This document shows, piece by piece, positions 1-6,906 of a stretch of 64,000 bases of DNA. Position 1 is the stretch's first letter; each line of letters begins with the position of its first letter. A model generated the notes under the pieces. That model saw only the letters and a list, made by a program, of their open reading frames with translations. It did no database searches and was not told the DNA's origin. This stretch comes from Paenibacillus sp. KS-LC4 (GTDB lineage Bacteria > Bacillota > Bacilli > Paenibacillales > Paenibacillaceae). Made by a program: the position numbers and the translations under genes. The DNA lies in NCBI RefSeq assembly GCF_036894955.1, contig NZ_CP145905.1, positions 627,501 to 691,500 of the forward strand, written 5' to 3'.

Positions 1-314
1 CAGCGGTTGAATGTGCAACTGTACTGGCGGGTGGGAATGTAATCAGATTAGAAGCTGATGCGAATAAATTGAAACTATGGTCTAAAACAGCTGAAATTGG
101 AGCAATTGAAAATGAGGTTCCATTAATAAAAATCAGCGGAGCAGCATTTATCGTATCCTTGAACGGAAAGTTTTTGAGCGATATTCTTCGTAACATGGAT
201 TGTGCTAAGATCCGAATAAGATATACAGGAAATAACAAGCCGGTAGTCATGTTTCCCGATGATTCGCCGAACTCTGCGCTGTTCCTGATTACGCCAGTGA
301 TAACAAATCATTGA
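1..314 (+). CDS. dnaN: DNA polymerase III beta clamp, C-terminal fragment (cut by window edge)
   Basis: The frame is open from base 3 and ends at a TGA at 312-314, so only the last ~103 residues are visible. They match the end of the third domain of the sliding clamp: a segment reading TAEIGAIENEVPL, then a FIVSLNGKFLSDIL helix, RIRYTG and PVVMFPDD, and a final LFLITPV strand equivalent to the LPVR ending of bacterial clamps. The family clamps polymerase III on DNA. The last residues (ITNH) differ from the usual ending, and the gene is followed by an AraC remnant rather than recF or gyrB, so this may be a second, accessory clamp rather than the oriC copy. Family call is good; paralog status is inference. 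Confidence 0.75.
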   Translation, partial: AVECATVLAGGNVIRLEADANKLKLWSKTAEIGAIENEVPLIKISGAAFIVSLNGKFLSDILRNMDCAKIRIRYTGNNKPVVMFPDDSPNSALFLITPVITNH

Positions 315-330
315 TTAGCTTGGCTTGTGA

Positions 331-495
331 GAACAGGTGTGTAAGCAGGTGACGGCTAGCATAAGGTTTGGAGATGAAATGCTTCCGATTAGCAGGAGCC
401 GTCTAAGCAAATTGTTTATGAGAACCGAATGGAAAAGCTTACAGACCTTTTTGAATGAGAAAAGACTTGAGGCAGCCAAACGTTTCCATAGGTGA
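331..495 (+). pseudogene. AraC-family DNA-binding domain remnant
   Basis: A short frame between stops (328 and 493-495) contains ISRSRLSKLF and then LQTFLNEKRLEAAKRF. This is the first helix-turn-helix of an AraC C-terminal domain plus the following linker helix. The second helix-turn-helix and all N-terminal sequence are missing, and no ribosome binding site precedes the in-frame ATG at 379. I read it as a decayed fragment of an AraC regulator, a family with intact members elsewhere in the window. Confidence 0.6.
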
Positions 496-507
496 ACAAA
501 AAAACAG

Positions 508-556
508 TGAAAAGCGCAGGTTTCGGGCTAATTTCGCCTTGAAGCCTGCGCTTTTT
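508..556 (-). terminator. Bidirectional hairpin terminator
   Basis: AAAAGCGCAGGTTTC pairs with GAAGCCTGCGCTTTT (one G-T wobble) and has A/T runs on both sides. It lies just past the stop of the minus-strand M56 gene and probably ends that operon; on the plus strand it could stop read-through from the left edge. Confidence 0.75.
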
Positions 557-581
557 GTCGTGAAATGATTCCTGCCGAAAA

Positions 582-2045
582 CTATTTAACTACTGCCTCA
601 GATGAATCGGAGGAAGGTACTAGAACGGGTACCGTGACGGCCGCTTGATAATCACTAGCTGCCTCAGCTGGATCGGAGGAAGGCACTAGAACGGGTTCGG
701 TGGCGATCAATTGATAATCACTAGCTGCCTCAGCTGGATCGGAGGAAGGCACTAGAACGGGTTCGGTGGCGATCAATTGATAATCACTAGCTGCCTCAGC
801 TGGATCGGAGGAAGGCACTAGAACGGGTTCGGTGGCGATCAATTGATGATCACTAGCTGCCTCAGCTGGATCGGAGGAAGGCACTAAAACGGGTACCGTG
901 ACGACCGCTTGAAGATCATTAGCTGCCTCAGCTGGATCGGAGGAAGGTGCCGGGACGGGCTCTGCTGATGAGCCGACCACTTGATTTTCAGCGCTGGCCG
1001 CTTTATCCGCAGCTACCTTGGGCGTATTGCCTGATGCCCATACCGCAGCGGAGGTACTGATTAAAGCTACGGCAAATACGGTTGAAACAGATAGAAAAAT
1101 GGTTTTCTTGCTCAGGTTTTTAACATTTAGCATCAGGGATAATCTCCTTTTTAATTGTTTTCCATCACCGGATAAAGAGGCGCCAAGCTGTATGGGGGTA
1201 ATTCTTGATTGTGCAATTACGTTTAAAATCGTTTGCCCGTAACGTATGCGCTCAGCCTGGGACATGCCTTTGACTACTTCTTCATCGCAGGATAGCTCGC
1301 TCCAGGTATGAATGTCCCTACGAAGAAAATGAACAAAAGGGTTAAACCAATGCAGGGCACTGGCTCCTAGCATAAACACTTTAACCCATAGATCGTTGCG
1401 TTTCAGATGAATCAGCTCATGACGGATGATCATGCTCATGTCTACGTTTGCGGAACTCTCCATAGGGAGATAAATGACAGGTTTCCAAAGGCCAACAAGA
1501 ATGGGACTCTGAATAGAGGAGCTATAAGCAAGCCGGACTTTGATTTTAATTCCAAGTGTCTGCTTAATCAGGTAAAGCTGATTAATCGCCTCGCTGTTTA
1601 TTGGGACGGCAGTGCTCGTATTTGCCAGCTGCTTTAAAAATCTACGGTAACAATAAGTGTGCCAGGCTGCAAAAGCTGCAACGCCGATTGCCCAAATGGC
1701 GATTACAAAAACGGCCGCATTTGCTGAAATCGTCCATTCTGGAAAGAGAGGCTCAGGCTCGAAGCTCAATAATGCTCCGGGCTGGGCATGCTGTACGCTC
1801 GAAGCAGATTCATTTATGCTGAGATTGTTTGGCATACGGAATGGAACCATTTGCGAAGCCCACTGAATGATATGAACGACGGGTAATAAATATAAGCCTA
1901 CCGCCATTTTATTAATAACGTACCGCCATTTGGTAGGCCAAATCGCGGTGGATAGGTGCTGTGTTAACCAAATAAAGGTGACAACGACAGTTCCAGCTAC
2001 GGTTAGGCTGGTCATCAATGCAATAAGGCTATTCATATGCAGCAC
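582..2045 (-). CDS. BlaR1/MecR1-type M56 metallopeptidase with C-terminal 22-residue repeats
   Basis: 487 residues. Membrane segments lie near residues 5-25, 45-65 and 108-128. The cytoplasmic M56 zinc-protease motif HELIH is at 209-213, followed by ELSCDEE (250-256). A last membrane segment is near 314-336. In BlaR1/MecR1 the next, extracellular part is a penicillin-binding sensor domain of about 250 residues. Here it is replaced by about 25 residues and then five full plus one partial copy of a 22-residue repeat of the type PVLVPSSDPAEAASDY (363-487). The family cleaves or triggers loss of its partner repressor on sensing a cell-wall signal. The BlaI-type repressor gene abuts it (2046), so the pair is an operon. 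With no penicillin-binding domain the signal is unlikely to be direct beta-lactam acylation; what the repeats sense is unknown. BlaR1-type protease call is firm. Confidence 0.88.
   Translation of the reverse strand: MLHMNSLIALMTSLTVAGTVVVTFIWLTQHLSTAIWPTKWRYVINKMAVGLYLLPVVHIIQWASQMVPFRMPNNLSINESASSVQHAQPGALLSFEPEPLFPEWTISANAAVFVIAIWAIGVAAFAAWHTYCYRRFLKQLANTSTAVPINSEAINQLYLIKQTLGIKIKVRLAYSSSIQSPILVGLWKPVIYLPMESSANVDMSMIIRHELIHLKRNDLWVKVFMLGASALHWFNPFVHFLRRDIHTWSELSCDEEVVKGMSQAERIRYGQTILNVIAQSRITPIQLGASLSGDGKQLKRRLSLMLNVKNLSKKTIFLSVSTVFAVALISTSAAVWASGNTPKVAADKAASAENQVVGSSAEPVPAPSSDPAEAANDLQAVVTVPVLVPSSDPAEAASDHQLIATEPVLVPSSDPAEAASDYQLIATEPVLVPSSDPAEAASDYQLIATEPVLVPSSDPAEAASDYQAAVTVPVLVPSSDSSEAVVK
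585..959 (-). repeat. 66-bp in-frame tandem repeat (M56 protein tail)
   Basis: Five complete 66-bp units and one partial unit, seen for example as GCCTCAGCTGGATCGGAGGA starting at 661, 727 and 793. The central units are nearly identical and the outer ones have diverged, which suggests recent expansion by slippage or recombination. The length keeps the reading frame. Confidence 0.95.
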
Positions 2046-2420
2046 CTACTTTTCCGACAGCCATTTTTTAAGCTCCGCAATATCCTCGTCAGATAGCTTA
2101 TCTCCATCGTACAAAGCCGAAACCATATTCTTGACGGAGCCTTTATATAAGCCATCCAAGATGTGCTGCGTCCCTATTAGCCTGTAATCCTCAGCCGAAA
2201 TAAGCGGCTCGTATTTATTGATCCGTCCATGCCTTGTAGTAGTCAGCGCCCCTTTCTCGACTAGGCGCGAGAGAAAAGTAGAAATGGTCTGCGCCTTCCA
2301 TTCCTTTCCCTTTAGAGCGAACAAGCTTAGAAGCTCAGTAGATGTAACTGGCGGGATGCACGCCCAAATCACCTCCATTAGCTCTAATTCCGTATCCGAC
2401 AACTTTTGAATCTGGTTCAC
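2046..2420 (-). CDS. blaI: BlaI/MecI/CopY-family winged-helix repressor
   Basis: About 124 residues. The N-terminal winged helix shows LSDTELELMEVIW, then TSTELLSLF and the recognition region QTISTFLSRLVEKGAL; the C-terminal half is the helical dimerisation part. The longest frame begins with a GTG at 2429 that overlaps the AGAGG ribosome binding site (2429-2433), so I chose the GTG at 2420, eight bases downstream of it. The family represses its own operon and is inactivated by the neighbouring M56 protease. Two strong dyads upstream are the expected operators. The target may be only this operon: no beta-lactamase gene is in the window. Confidence 0.88.
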   Translation of the reverse strand: MNQIQKLSDTELELMEVIWACIPPVTSTELLSLFALKGKEWKAQTISTFLSRLVEKGALTTTRHGRINKYEPLISAEDYRLIGTQHILDGLYKGSVKNMVSALYDGDKLSDEDIAELKKWLSEK

Positions 2421-2459
2421 TGTGAACACCTCTTTACTTCGTTATGCGTCCATAACGAG

Positions 2460-2517
2460 CATAGTTACTACATGATGTAGTAACTAAAACCTACTACAAT
2501 TTGTAGTAGGTTGTCAA
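2460..2517 (-). promoter_or_regulatory. blaI-type promoter with two operators
   Basis: Two perfect dyads lie side by side: AGTTACTACA-TGA-TGTAGTAACT at 2463-2485 and CCTACTACA-ATT-TGTAGTAGG at 2490-2510. Both share the TACTACA...TGTAGTA core typical of BlaI/MecI operators (TACA-TGTA). On the minus strand a TTGACA -35 (2512-2517) and a TAGGTT-like -10 (2488-2493) are covered by the second dyad, so repressor binding would block polymerase. Confidence 0.85.
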
Positions 2518-2574
2518 GTTAGCGTGTGAGATTGACGCCCTCAAGTTAAATGCTTATTGGTCAAAGCGTGCAAT

Positions 2575-2620
2575 AAAAATAACCTCCCTTCGTTATGTAC
2601 AACGCAAGGAGGTTATTTTT
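2575..2620 (-). terminator. Hairpin terminator
   Basis: AAAATAACCTCC (2576-2587) pairs perfectly with GGAGGTTATTTT (2608-2619), with T-runs on both strands. It follows the small minus-strand gene ending at 2625 and separates it from the blaI promoter. Confidence 0.85.
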
Positions 2621-2624
2621 CTTA

Positions 2625-2903
2625 TTACTGATCTTTATTATTTTCTTGTAGCTCGTCCAATTGATGCTCCAATAGCTCTAGCTGCTCTTTATTTTGTTGG
2701 ACGGTGTCCATGTGCTCGTGATGTTGCTGTGCATTTTCTAGCGCATTTTCTGCATGTGCAATTGAATGATATGCTTGCTGGATTGTTTGCTCTTGCGGAT
2801 AAGACATCGCTTGCTTCACCGCATGATTTGCCTTTTGAACAGAGTTACTGAGTAAAGTGCTTGGATGGTCCTCTTTCCAGCTTGTGTCTGTGTGCTTAGC
2901 CAA
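2625..2903 (-). CDS. Small Gln/His-rich coiled-coil protein, unknown function
   Basis: 92 residues from a TTG start at 2903, with GAGAGGGG upstream on the minus strand. The protein is hydrophilic, has no membrane segment or signal peptide, and is predicted helical: residues 35-92 show heptad-like AHAENALENAQQ and LELLEHQLDELQ. The size and repeated helical, Gln-rich character resemble small Bacillus proteins of the DUF2564/YtzC kind (sporulation-associated in some cases), but I cannot assign it. It is monocistronic with its own terminator. Confidence 0.6.
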   Translation of the reverse strand: MAKHTDTSWKEDHPSTLLSNSVQKANHAVKQAMSYPQEQTIQQAYHSIAHAENALENAQQHHEHMDTVQQNKEQLELLEHQLDELQENNKDQ

Positions 2904-3069
2904 GTGTGGTTTTTCCCCTCTCGATTAGGTCATGTTGTCTACACTATAGTTTTGTAAAATATCCAAAAAAATATGCATGGATTGCAGCTAATGAACAGAC
3001 ATATGAGCTAAAAATATAATAAAGCCGGTAACTAAATAGCTGACTCAAGGTACAATTTACGCAAGTTAA

Positions 3070-3325
3070 ATAAATGAAGTCCTCCGTGTACTTGATGAAC
3101 GTTTCCCCTTCAGCCTCCAAACAAATACCTGTTGCATTTAATAGTACGTGCTCATGCCATGTAGTTGCCCAAGGTACTGTCGGATGTCCGCAACTGGAGC
3201 GATTTGTCTAAGAAGATCCTAGCCCTATTGAGTTATGCCAGAGTAAGCAGCAAGAATGACATCTGGGTTTGAATTTGGAATAGCCTCAAAATCAAGGCCA
3301 TCCTTATCTGAAAAAATAGAATAAA
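3070..3325 (-). pseudogene. Decayed ferric-siderophore ABC transporter binding protein
   Basis: Read on the minus strand, 3322-3225 encodes DGLDFEAIPNSNPDVILAAY followed by SGITQ and a stop. After a frame change, LLRQIAPVA appears, and in a third frame 3172-3070 encodes WATTWHEHVLLNATGICLEA followed by EGETF. In order, these are the segments of FecB/FhuD-type binding proteins: the NPDVILA strand, the KIAPTV segment, and the W-x(5)-LNATG helix region. A stop codon and at least two frameshifts disrupt it, and neither the lipobox nor the C-terminal lobe is recognisable. It is a relic of the family that has four intact members in this window. The rest of the gap 2904-3587 holds only AT-rich sequence. 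Confidence 0.68.
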
Positions 3326-3587
3326 ATATCCATAAGAGCGCACGCTCTTTACTCTAAGAAAAAACGTAGAACTGCCTGTAAGTATTGAAAGCATACAATT
3401 TTAGATAATTGATTTGATTCGTTAGGACTATTTCTTTCGAGTTCTAAAAAAGGTAAAATTTATATATAATTACTTTTGTATACTTATCTCCGTTGAAAAG
3501 AAGGATGATTTGTAAGCGGAAACAGGTGGAGGAAGTCAGATTACGGCACTTTGTATAACAGCACAAAAAGTAGTGGGGGGAGAAATA

Positions 3588-3767
3588 TTGAATAAAACAA
3601 TTAAAATAACACTTTGCATAGTAGCTATATTTTTATTGTTAGATTCTTTCGGAAATATTTTTGGTGAAATGATATTGATGAAGAAAATATTTGCAATATT
3701 AATAGCTGTTATCTCTTTGTTAATAGGGTATTTGGCTTTACGAGATAAAAATAAAAAACAGGAGTGA
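3588..3767 (+). CDS. Small two-helix membrane protein; possible partner of the next gene
   Basis: About 59 residues. The longest frame starts inside a GGGGGAG ribosome binding site (3575-3581), so the TTG at 3588 is the likely start. Two hydrophobic helices (ITLCIVAIFLLLDSF and IFAILIAVISLLIGYLAL) are separated by a short turn, and the end is charged (RDKNKKQE). It overlaps the start region of the secreted-protein gene downstream, so the two are translationally coupled. Small two-helix proteins of this form are often immunity or accessory membrane proteins; that role is inference. The DNA is clearly more AT-rich than the neighbourhood. Confidence 0.6.
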   Translation: MNKTIKITLCIVAIFLLLDSFGNIFGEMILMKKIFAILIAVISLLIGYLALRDKNKKQE

Positions 3768-3769
3768 TT

Positions 3770-4438
3770 GTGTTGAGGACTAAATGGAAATTAAAATTTG
3801 TATCGGTAATCTCAGCTTTTGCTCTGCTTTTTTCGACATCCGGTGTAACAGTGAGCTTTGCATCATCCTTACCTAATGAAAATCAAATATACAATCAAGC
3901 AGTAATTGAGCTTCCAGAAATAACCGATGAAAATTTGGAAATTGCATTAGAAATCGCTAACTCGGATCTAGAAGAAACGGCTGTATTTATTAACGGTGGA
4001 TTTGATAATTTTTATAAAGATTATGAATCCGCAAACGTTTCTAAAGTAGCTTTTGACAAATTTAATGAAACCTTAATTGCAATTAATAAACAAGTTGAAG
4101 ATGGAATCTTTATAACAAACGGAAGTCTCTTAGATTTACAAATCAATAATGAAGCCGATGACACGATCATCGATATGGTTCAACCTTCTTTCACAGTCGA
4201 AACAGAATGGTATGGACATGTTCTTTTTATAAACGCTAGTGAGGCTAGTAAGATACAGAAAGTATTAGCTGCGGGTGGAGGAGCAGCGGGTATAGCGACG
4301 GCTTTAGGTGGGATTAGTGCTGTATGGGCCGCTGCTTTATTCTTTTTATACGGTATAGGTGAAATTTGTAATTGGAATAACAACGGGTACTATGTGCACC
4401 AACCATGGGTAGGTCCAGTTTGGTGTACTCCTAATTGA
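3770..4438 (+). CDS. Secreted protein with glycine-rich hydrophobic hairpin and Trp/Cys tail; bacteriocin-like candidate
   Basis: About 222 residues. The start is either GTG 3770 or TTG 3773, five to eight bases after GGAG. Residues 1-30 form a signal peptide (basic start, hydrophobic core, FAS cleavage region). The middle is acidic and helical. The last ~80 residues carry TEWYGHVLFINAS, then a Gly/Ala-rich hydrophobic stretch (LAAGGGAAGIATALGG, VWAAALFFLYGIG) and a Trp-rich end with two cysteines (CNWNNNGYYVH, GPVWC) that could form a disulfide. The layout of signal peptide, acidic pro-region and hydrophobic cysteine-bracketed tail recalls SdpC-type toxin precursors, but I see no clear sequence match and no SdpAB genes. 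It is coupled to a small membrane protein. Function unproven. Confidence 0.7.
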   Translation: MLRTKWKLKFVSVISAFALLFSTSGVTVSFASSLPNENQIYNQAVIELPEITDENLEIALEIANSDLEETAVFINGGFDNFYKDYESANVSKVAFDKFNETLIAINKQVEDGIFITNGSLLDLQINNEADDTIIDMVQPSFTVETEWYGHVLFINASEASKIQKVLAAGGGAAGIATALGGISAVWAAALFFLYGIGEICNWNNNGYYVHQPWVGPVWCTPN

Positions 4439-4504
4439 AAAGATAAAAACAACAGACTTTTACTTTGAGATATAGTTTTTTGAACTTGAAGAGGTGCCAA
4501 TATA

Positions 4505-4546
4505 TGCGCTTAATCGTCCTTAACTGGAGGATTAAGCGCTGTTTTT
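4505..4546 (+). terminator. Hairpin terminator after the secreted protein
   Basis: GCGCTTAATCGTCC (4506-4519) pairs with GGAGGATTAAGCGC (4526-4539, one mismatch) and is followed by GTTTTT. The remainder of 4439-4791 shows no supportable gene; a 66-codon frame there has no ribosome binding site. Confidence 0.75.
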
Positions 4547-4791
4547 GTGAGTTCAAACAAAGATCTCGGGGTAGAGTGCCTCTACTTAGATGGTTTCTGA
4601 AATTCAGCCACGAAGCAAATATTGGTTATCTTGTGGAACTCCGAGCAGGAGTGTCGATTCTGTAAGCATTTTTTCTCCCGTTGCCCATTTATTCAGCTTC
4701 ATCAATGCTTAAAAATTGACAGAACCATAGAATGCCAGCATGATGTAAATAGATAATTTTTATTTCATAGGGTAAGAAAGGAATATTCAAC

Positions 4792-5511
4792 ATGAAAACC
4801 TATCTTGTGTTCGGTGCCAGCAAAGGATTAGGAGATGCATTCGTCAGAGGCGTTCCTGAGCAAGGAGATAAAGTATGGGTCGTTTCGCGAAGAAAGCCTG
4901 AAAGTTTGAACTTGAATGATGGGGTAGAGCGGGTATGGTTACAGGCTGATTTGTCTGAGCTGAACGCCGCTGCACTCGTCACGGATAAGCTGCAAAACGA
5001 AACAGTGGACGTTCTCATTTACAATGTAGGGCTGTGGGAGAAGGAAGGCTTTGAAGATCATTATACGTTTGATAAAGATGAGCCAGCGGATATAAGTCAG
5101 TTGATTCATGTCAATGTCACTTCGGCCATTGTGTGCATTCAGGCAGTATTACCCCATATCAGGAAATCGACTTCTGGAAAAATAATCCTCATAGGCTCAA
5201 CCGCTGGTTTGAACAATTCGAATAGTACGCAGGTCTCTTTTGTCGCCTCCAAATTTGCCATTCGTGGTATTACAGAGGCTCTCAGAGAGCATACAAGAAG
5301 TGACGGTATTGCCGTCACTTGTATCAACCCTGGTGAGCTGGCAGCTGAAATTCCTTATGAAGAAGGAAGTGAACGGGCCCTATCCGCCTATAATGGGACA
5401 CGAATTCCACTTCAGGATATCGTTGCTCTAGTGAAATGCATAGTAAGCCTGTCCAAGGCAGCGTGTGTGAAAGAAATCAATATCCCAGCTTTAACGGATA
5501 TGAACACCTAA
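4792..5511 (+). CDS. Short-chain dehydrogenase/reductase homolog lacking the catalytic Tyr
   Basis: 239 residues with GAAAGGAA before the ATG. The Rossmann motif GASKGLG is at 8-14, followed by NVG (78-80) and a catalytic-type Ser in LIGSTAG (136). The conserved YxxxK is FVASK here (150-154, codon TTT), so the general-base tyrosine is Phe. The length is normal for classical SDRs. NAD(P) binding is likely retained, but dehydrogenase activity is doubtful; it could be a regulatory or ligand-binding member. Monocistronic, followed by its own terminator. Confidence 0.8.
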   Translation: MKTYLVFGASKGLGDAFVRGVPEQGDKVWVVSRRKPESLNLNDGVERVWLQADLSELNAAALVTDKLQNETVDVLIYNVGLWEKEGFEDHYTFDKDEPADISQLIHVNVTSAIVCIQAVLPHIRKSTSGKIILIGSTAGLNNSNSTQVSFVASKFAIRGITEALREHTRSDGIAVTCINPGELAAEIPYEEGSERALSAYNGTRIPLQDIVALVKCIVSLSKAACVKEINIPALTDMNT

Positions 5512-5544
5512 TTATGAGTTTGCACAACATACATATTAAGAACC

Positions 5545-5573
5545 AAAAGGCGCCCAAGCAGGTGCCTTTTTTA
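5545..5573 (+). terminator. Hairpin terminator
   Basis: AAAAGGCGCC pairs with GGTGCCTTTT (one wobble), followed by a T-run. It ends the SDR transcript. Confidence 0.8.
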
Positions 5574-5723
5574 ATTTCGCCTTAAAGCTATAGCAATCGG
5601 TATCTATTTCATAGTGAAATGAAACGGATATTTTAGTGGAAATCATTACATGCTAAAAAAAATTAAACGCAATGAAAAATAGTAGGGCTCTCAGTTGTAT
5701 TAAAATTGAAAGGGGGTGCTGAG

Positions 5724-6221
5724 GTGTACAATTCATATGAGCTCAATGAATCTGTGCGGCGGGCCTTGGATCTATATTCACACAGCTTGATTAAAATAGC
5801 CTTTACGTACCTGAAAAATATAGCTGATGCCGAAGAAGTGACTCAAGAGGTTTTTCTCACCTATTTGCAGAAGCGCCCTGTGTTTGAAAACAGCGAGCAT
5901 GAAAAAGCATGGTTGATTCGATTAACCATTAATAAAAGTAAAAATATGCTGAAAACCGGATGGTTCAAAAGCAGAAATCCTGTTCCCGAAGATCTTAGCT
6001 ATCTTCCACCAGAAGAAAATGGGATTTTGCAGGCTGTACTGGCCTTGGACAAAAAATATCGTATTCCCATTCATCTGCACTACTATGAGGGATATTCCAT
6101 CAAGGAAATTGCCGATATTATGCAGACTAAGTCGGCCACGGTAGGAACATGGCTCGCAAGAGGACGTCTTATCTTAAAAGACAAAATTGGAGGCTTGGAG
6201 GATGAAGAAATCTGTTTATAA
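5724..6221 (+). CDS. ECF-type RNA polymerase sigma factor
   Basis: About 165 residues. The long frame starts at TTG 5706 ahead of the AAAGGGGG ribosome binding site, so GTG 5724 is preferred. Region 2 is seen as AFTYLKNIADAEEVTQEVFL (the core- and -10-binding helices) and region 4 as YEGYSIKEIADIMQTKSATV, with a recognition helix through WLARGRLILK. The family directs polymerase to stress or envelope promoters and is held by a membrane anti-sigma factor; the next gene, overlapping by 20 bases, fits that role. Confidence 0.9.
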   Translation: MYNSYELNESVRRALDLYSHSLIKIAFTYLKNIADAEEVTQEVFLTYLQKRPVFENSEHEKAWLIRLTINKSKNMLKTGWFKSRNPVPEDLSYLPPEENGILQAVLALDKKYRIPIHLHYYEGYSIKEIADIMQTKSATVGTWLARGRLILKDKIGGLEDEEICL

Positions 6222-6774
6222 ATCCGCGATGTCTCGTGTGAAAACAAGTGAGAATTTTAAAGAGGCAACCTATCAGAAGCTAATGTCGGAAATGGAAAAG
6301 ACAGCACAACCAAATAGCAGCAATCAAAAGGAGTCGTTTAAAATGGAAAAAGCTAAAAAAAGAACGTTGACAGGTTGGACAGTCGGTATTGCAGCATGCG
6401 CAGTATTATCGTTAGGCATCTTCGCTATGAATCAGGATACACCAAATACAACAAATGCTCCAAATACAGCACCTGAGTCGGCTGCTGTTGCAACGAAGCC
6501 TCCTACGAGTGGCAAAGCGGTCGTTAATATTGAGGGTGAGATTACGGAAGTGAGCGCAGATGGGAAAAGCTTCAAGGTTGGTAACTTATGGGTAACTGTA
6601 ACCTCAGAAACGGGAATGGGTATCGAAGGGTCAACGGCTGCCGAGCCGTCTGAAGAGCTGCTGCAAAAGGAGTTTAAAGTCGGTAATATCGTATCTGGTT
6701 TTACGACTGAGGATGTAAGCACAGGAAAAGTGAATGCAGCACGCATCTACAATAATATGGCTCCGCAGAAATAA
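6202..6774 (+). CDS. Membrane-anchored anti-sigma factor (putative) with extracytoplasmic beta domain
   Basis: 190 residues from ATG 6202, which lies eight bases after a GGAGG; an earlier in-frame ATG lies before it. Residues 1-50 are a charged cytoplasmic segment, presumably the sigma-binding part. One membrane helix follows (TGWTVGIAACAVLSLGIFAM, about 56-75), then a Thr/Pro/Ala linker. An outside domain, VNIEGEITEVSADGKSFKVG to VNAARIYNN, resembles DUF5666-like small beta barrels. It overlaps the sigma gene, and the two are surely cotranscribed. No zinc-binding anti-sigma motif is present. The role is inferred from position and topology. Confidence 0.75.
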   Translation: MKKSVYKSAMSRVKTSENFKEATYQKLMSEMEKTAQPNSSNQKESFKMEKAKKRTLTGWTVGIAACAVLSLGIFAMNQDTPNTTNAPNTAPESAAVATKPPTSGKAVVNIEGEITEVSADGKSFKVGNLWVTVTSETGMGIEGSTAAEPSEELLQKEFKVGNIVSGFTTEDVSTGKVNAARIYNNMAPQK

Positions 6775-6828
6775 GATAGATACCAGGAGCGTAACGCAGA
6801 TAGCTTTAAAATTTACCGTGGCACAATG

Positions 6829-6868
6829 AAGGCCAACAGTCACCCTCTTACGAGTGACTGTGGCCTAT
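6829..6868 (+). terminator. Hairpin between convergent genes
   Basis: GGCCAACAGTCAC pairs with GTGACTGTGGCC with one bulge. It lies between the anti-sigma gene and the convergent GH29 gene; the T-run is weak. Confidence 0.6.
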
Positions 6869-6906
6869 TTGTGTTTGTCGAGGTGTTGTCGAAATTAGGG
6901 TGAAAC

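Noticed and set aside
585..959. 66-bp repeats as a CRISPR array
   Set aside because: The units are contiguous without unique spacers and encode an in-frame protein repeat.
4465..4665. 66-codon ORF after the secreted protein
   Set aside because: Runs through a terminator hairpin and lacks a ribosome binding site.
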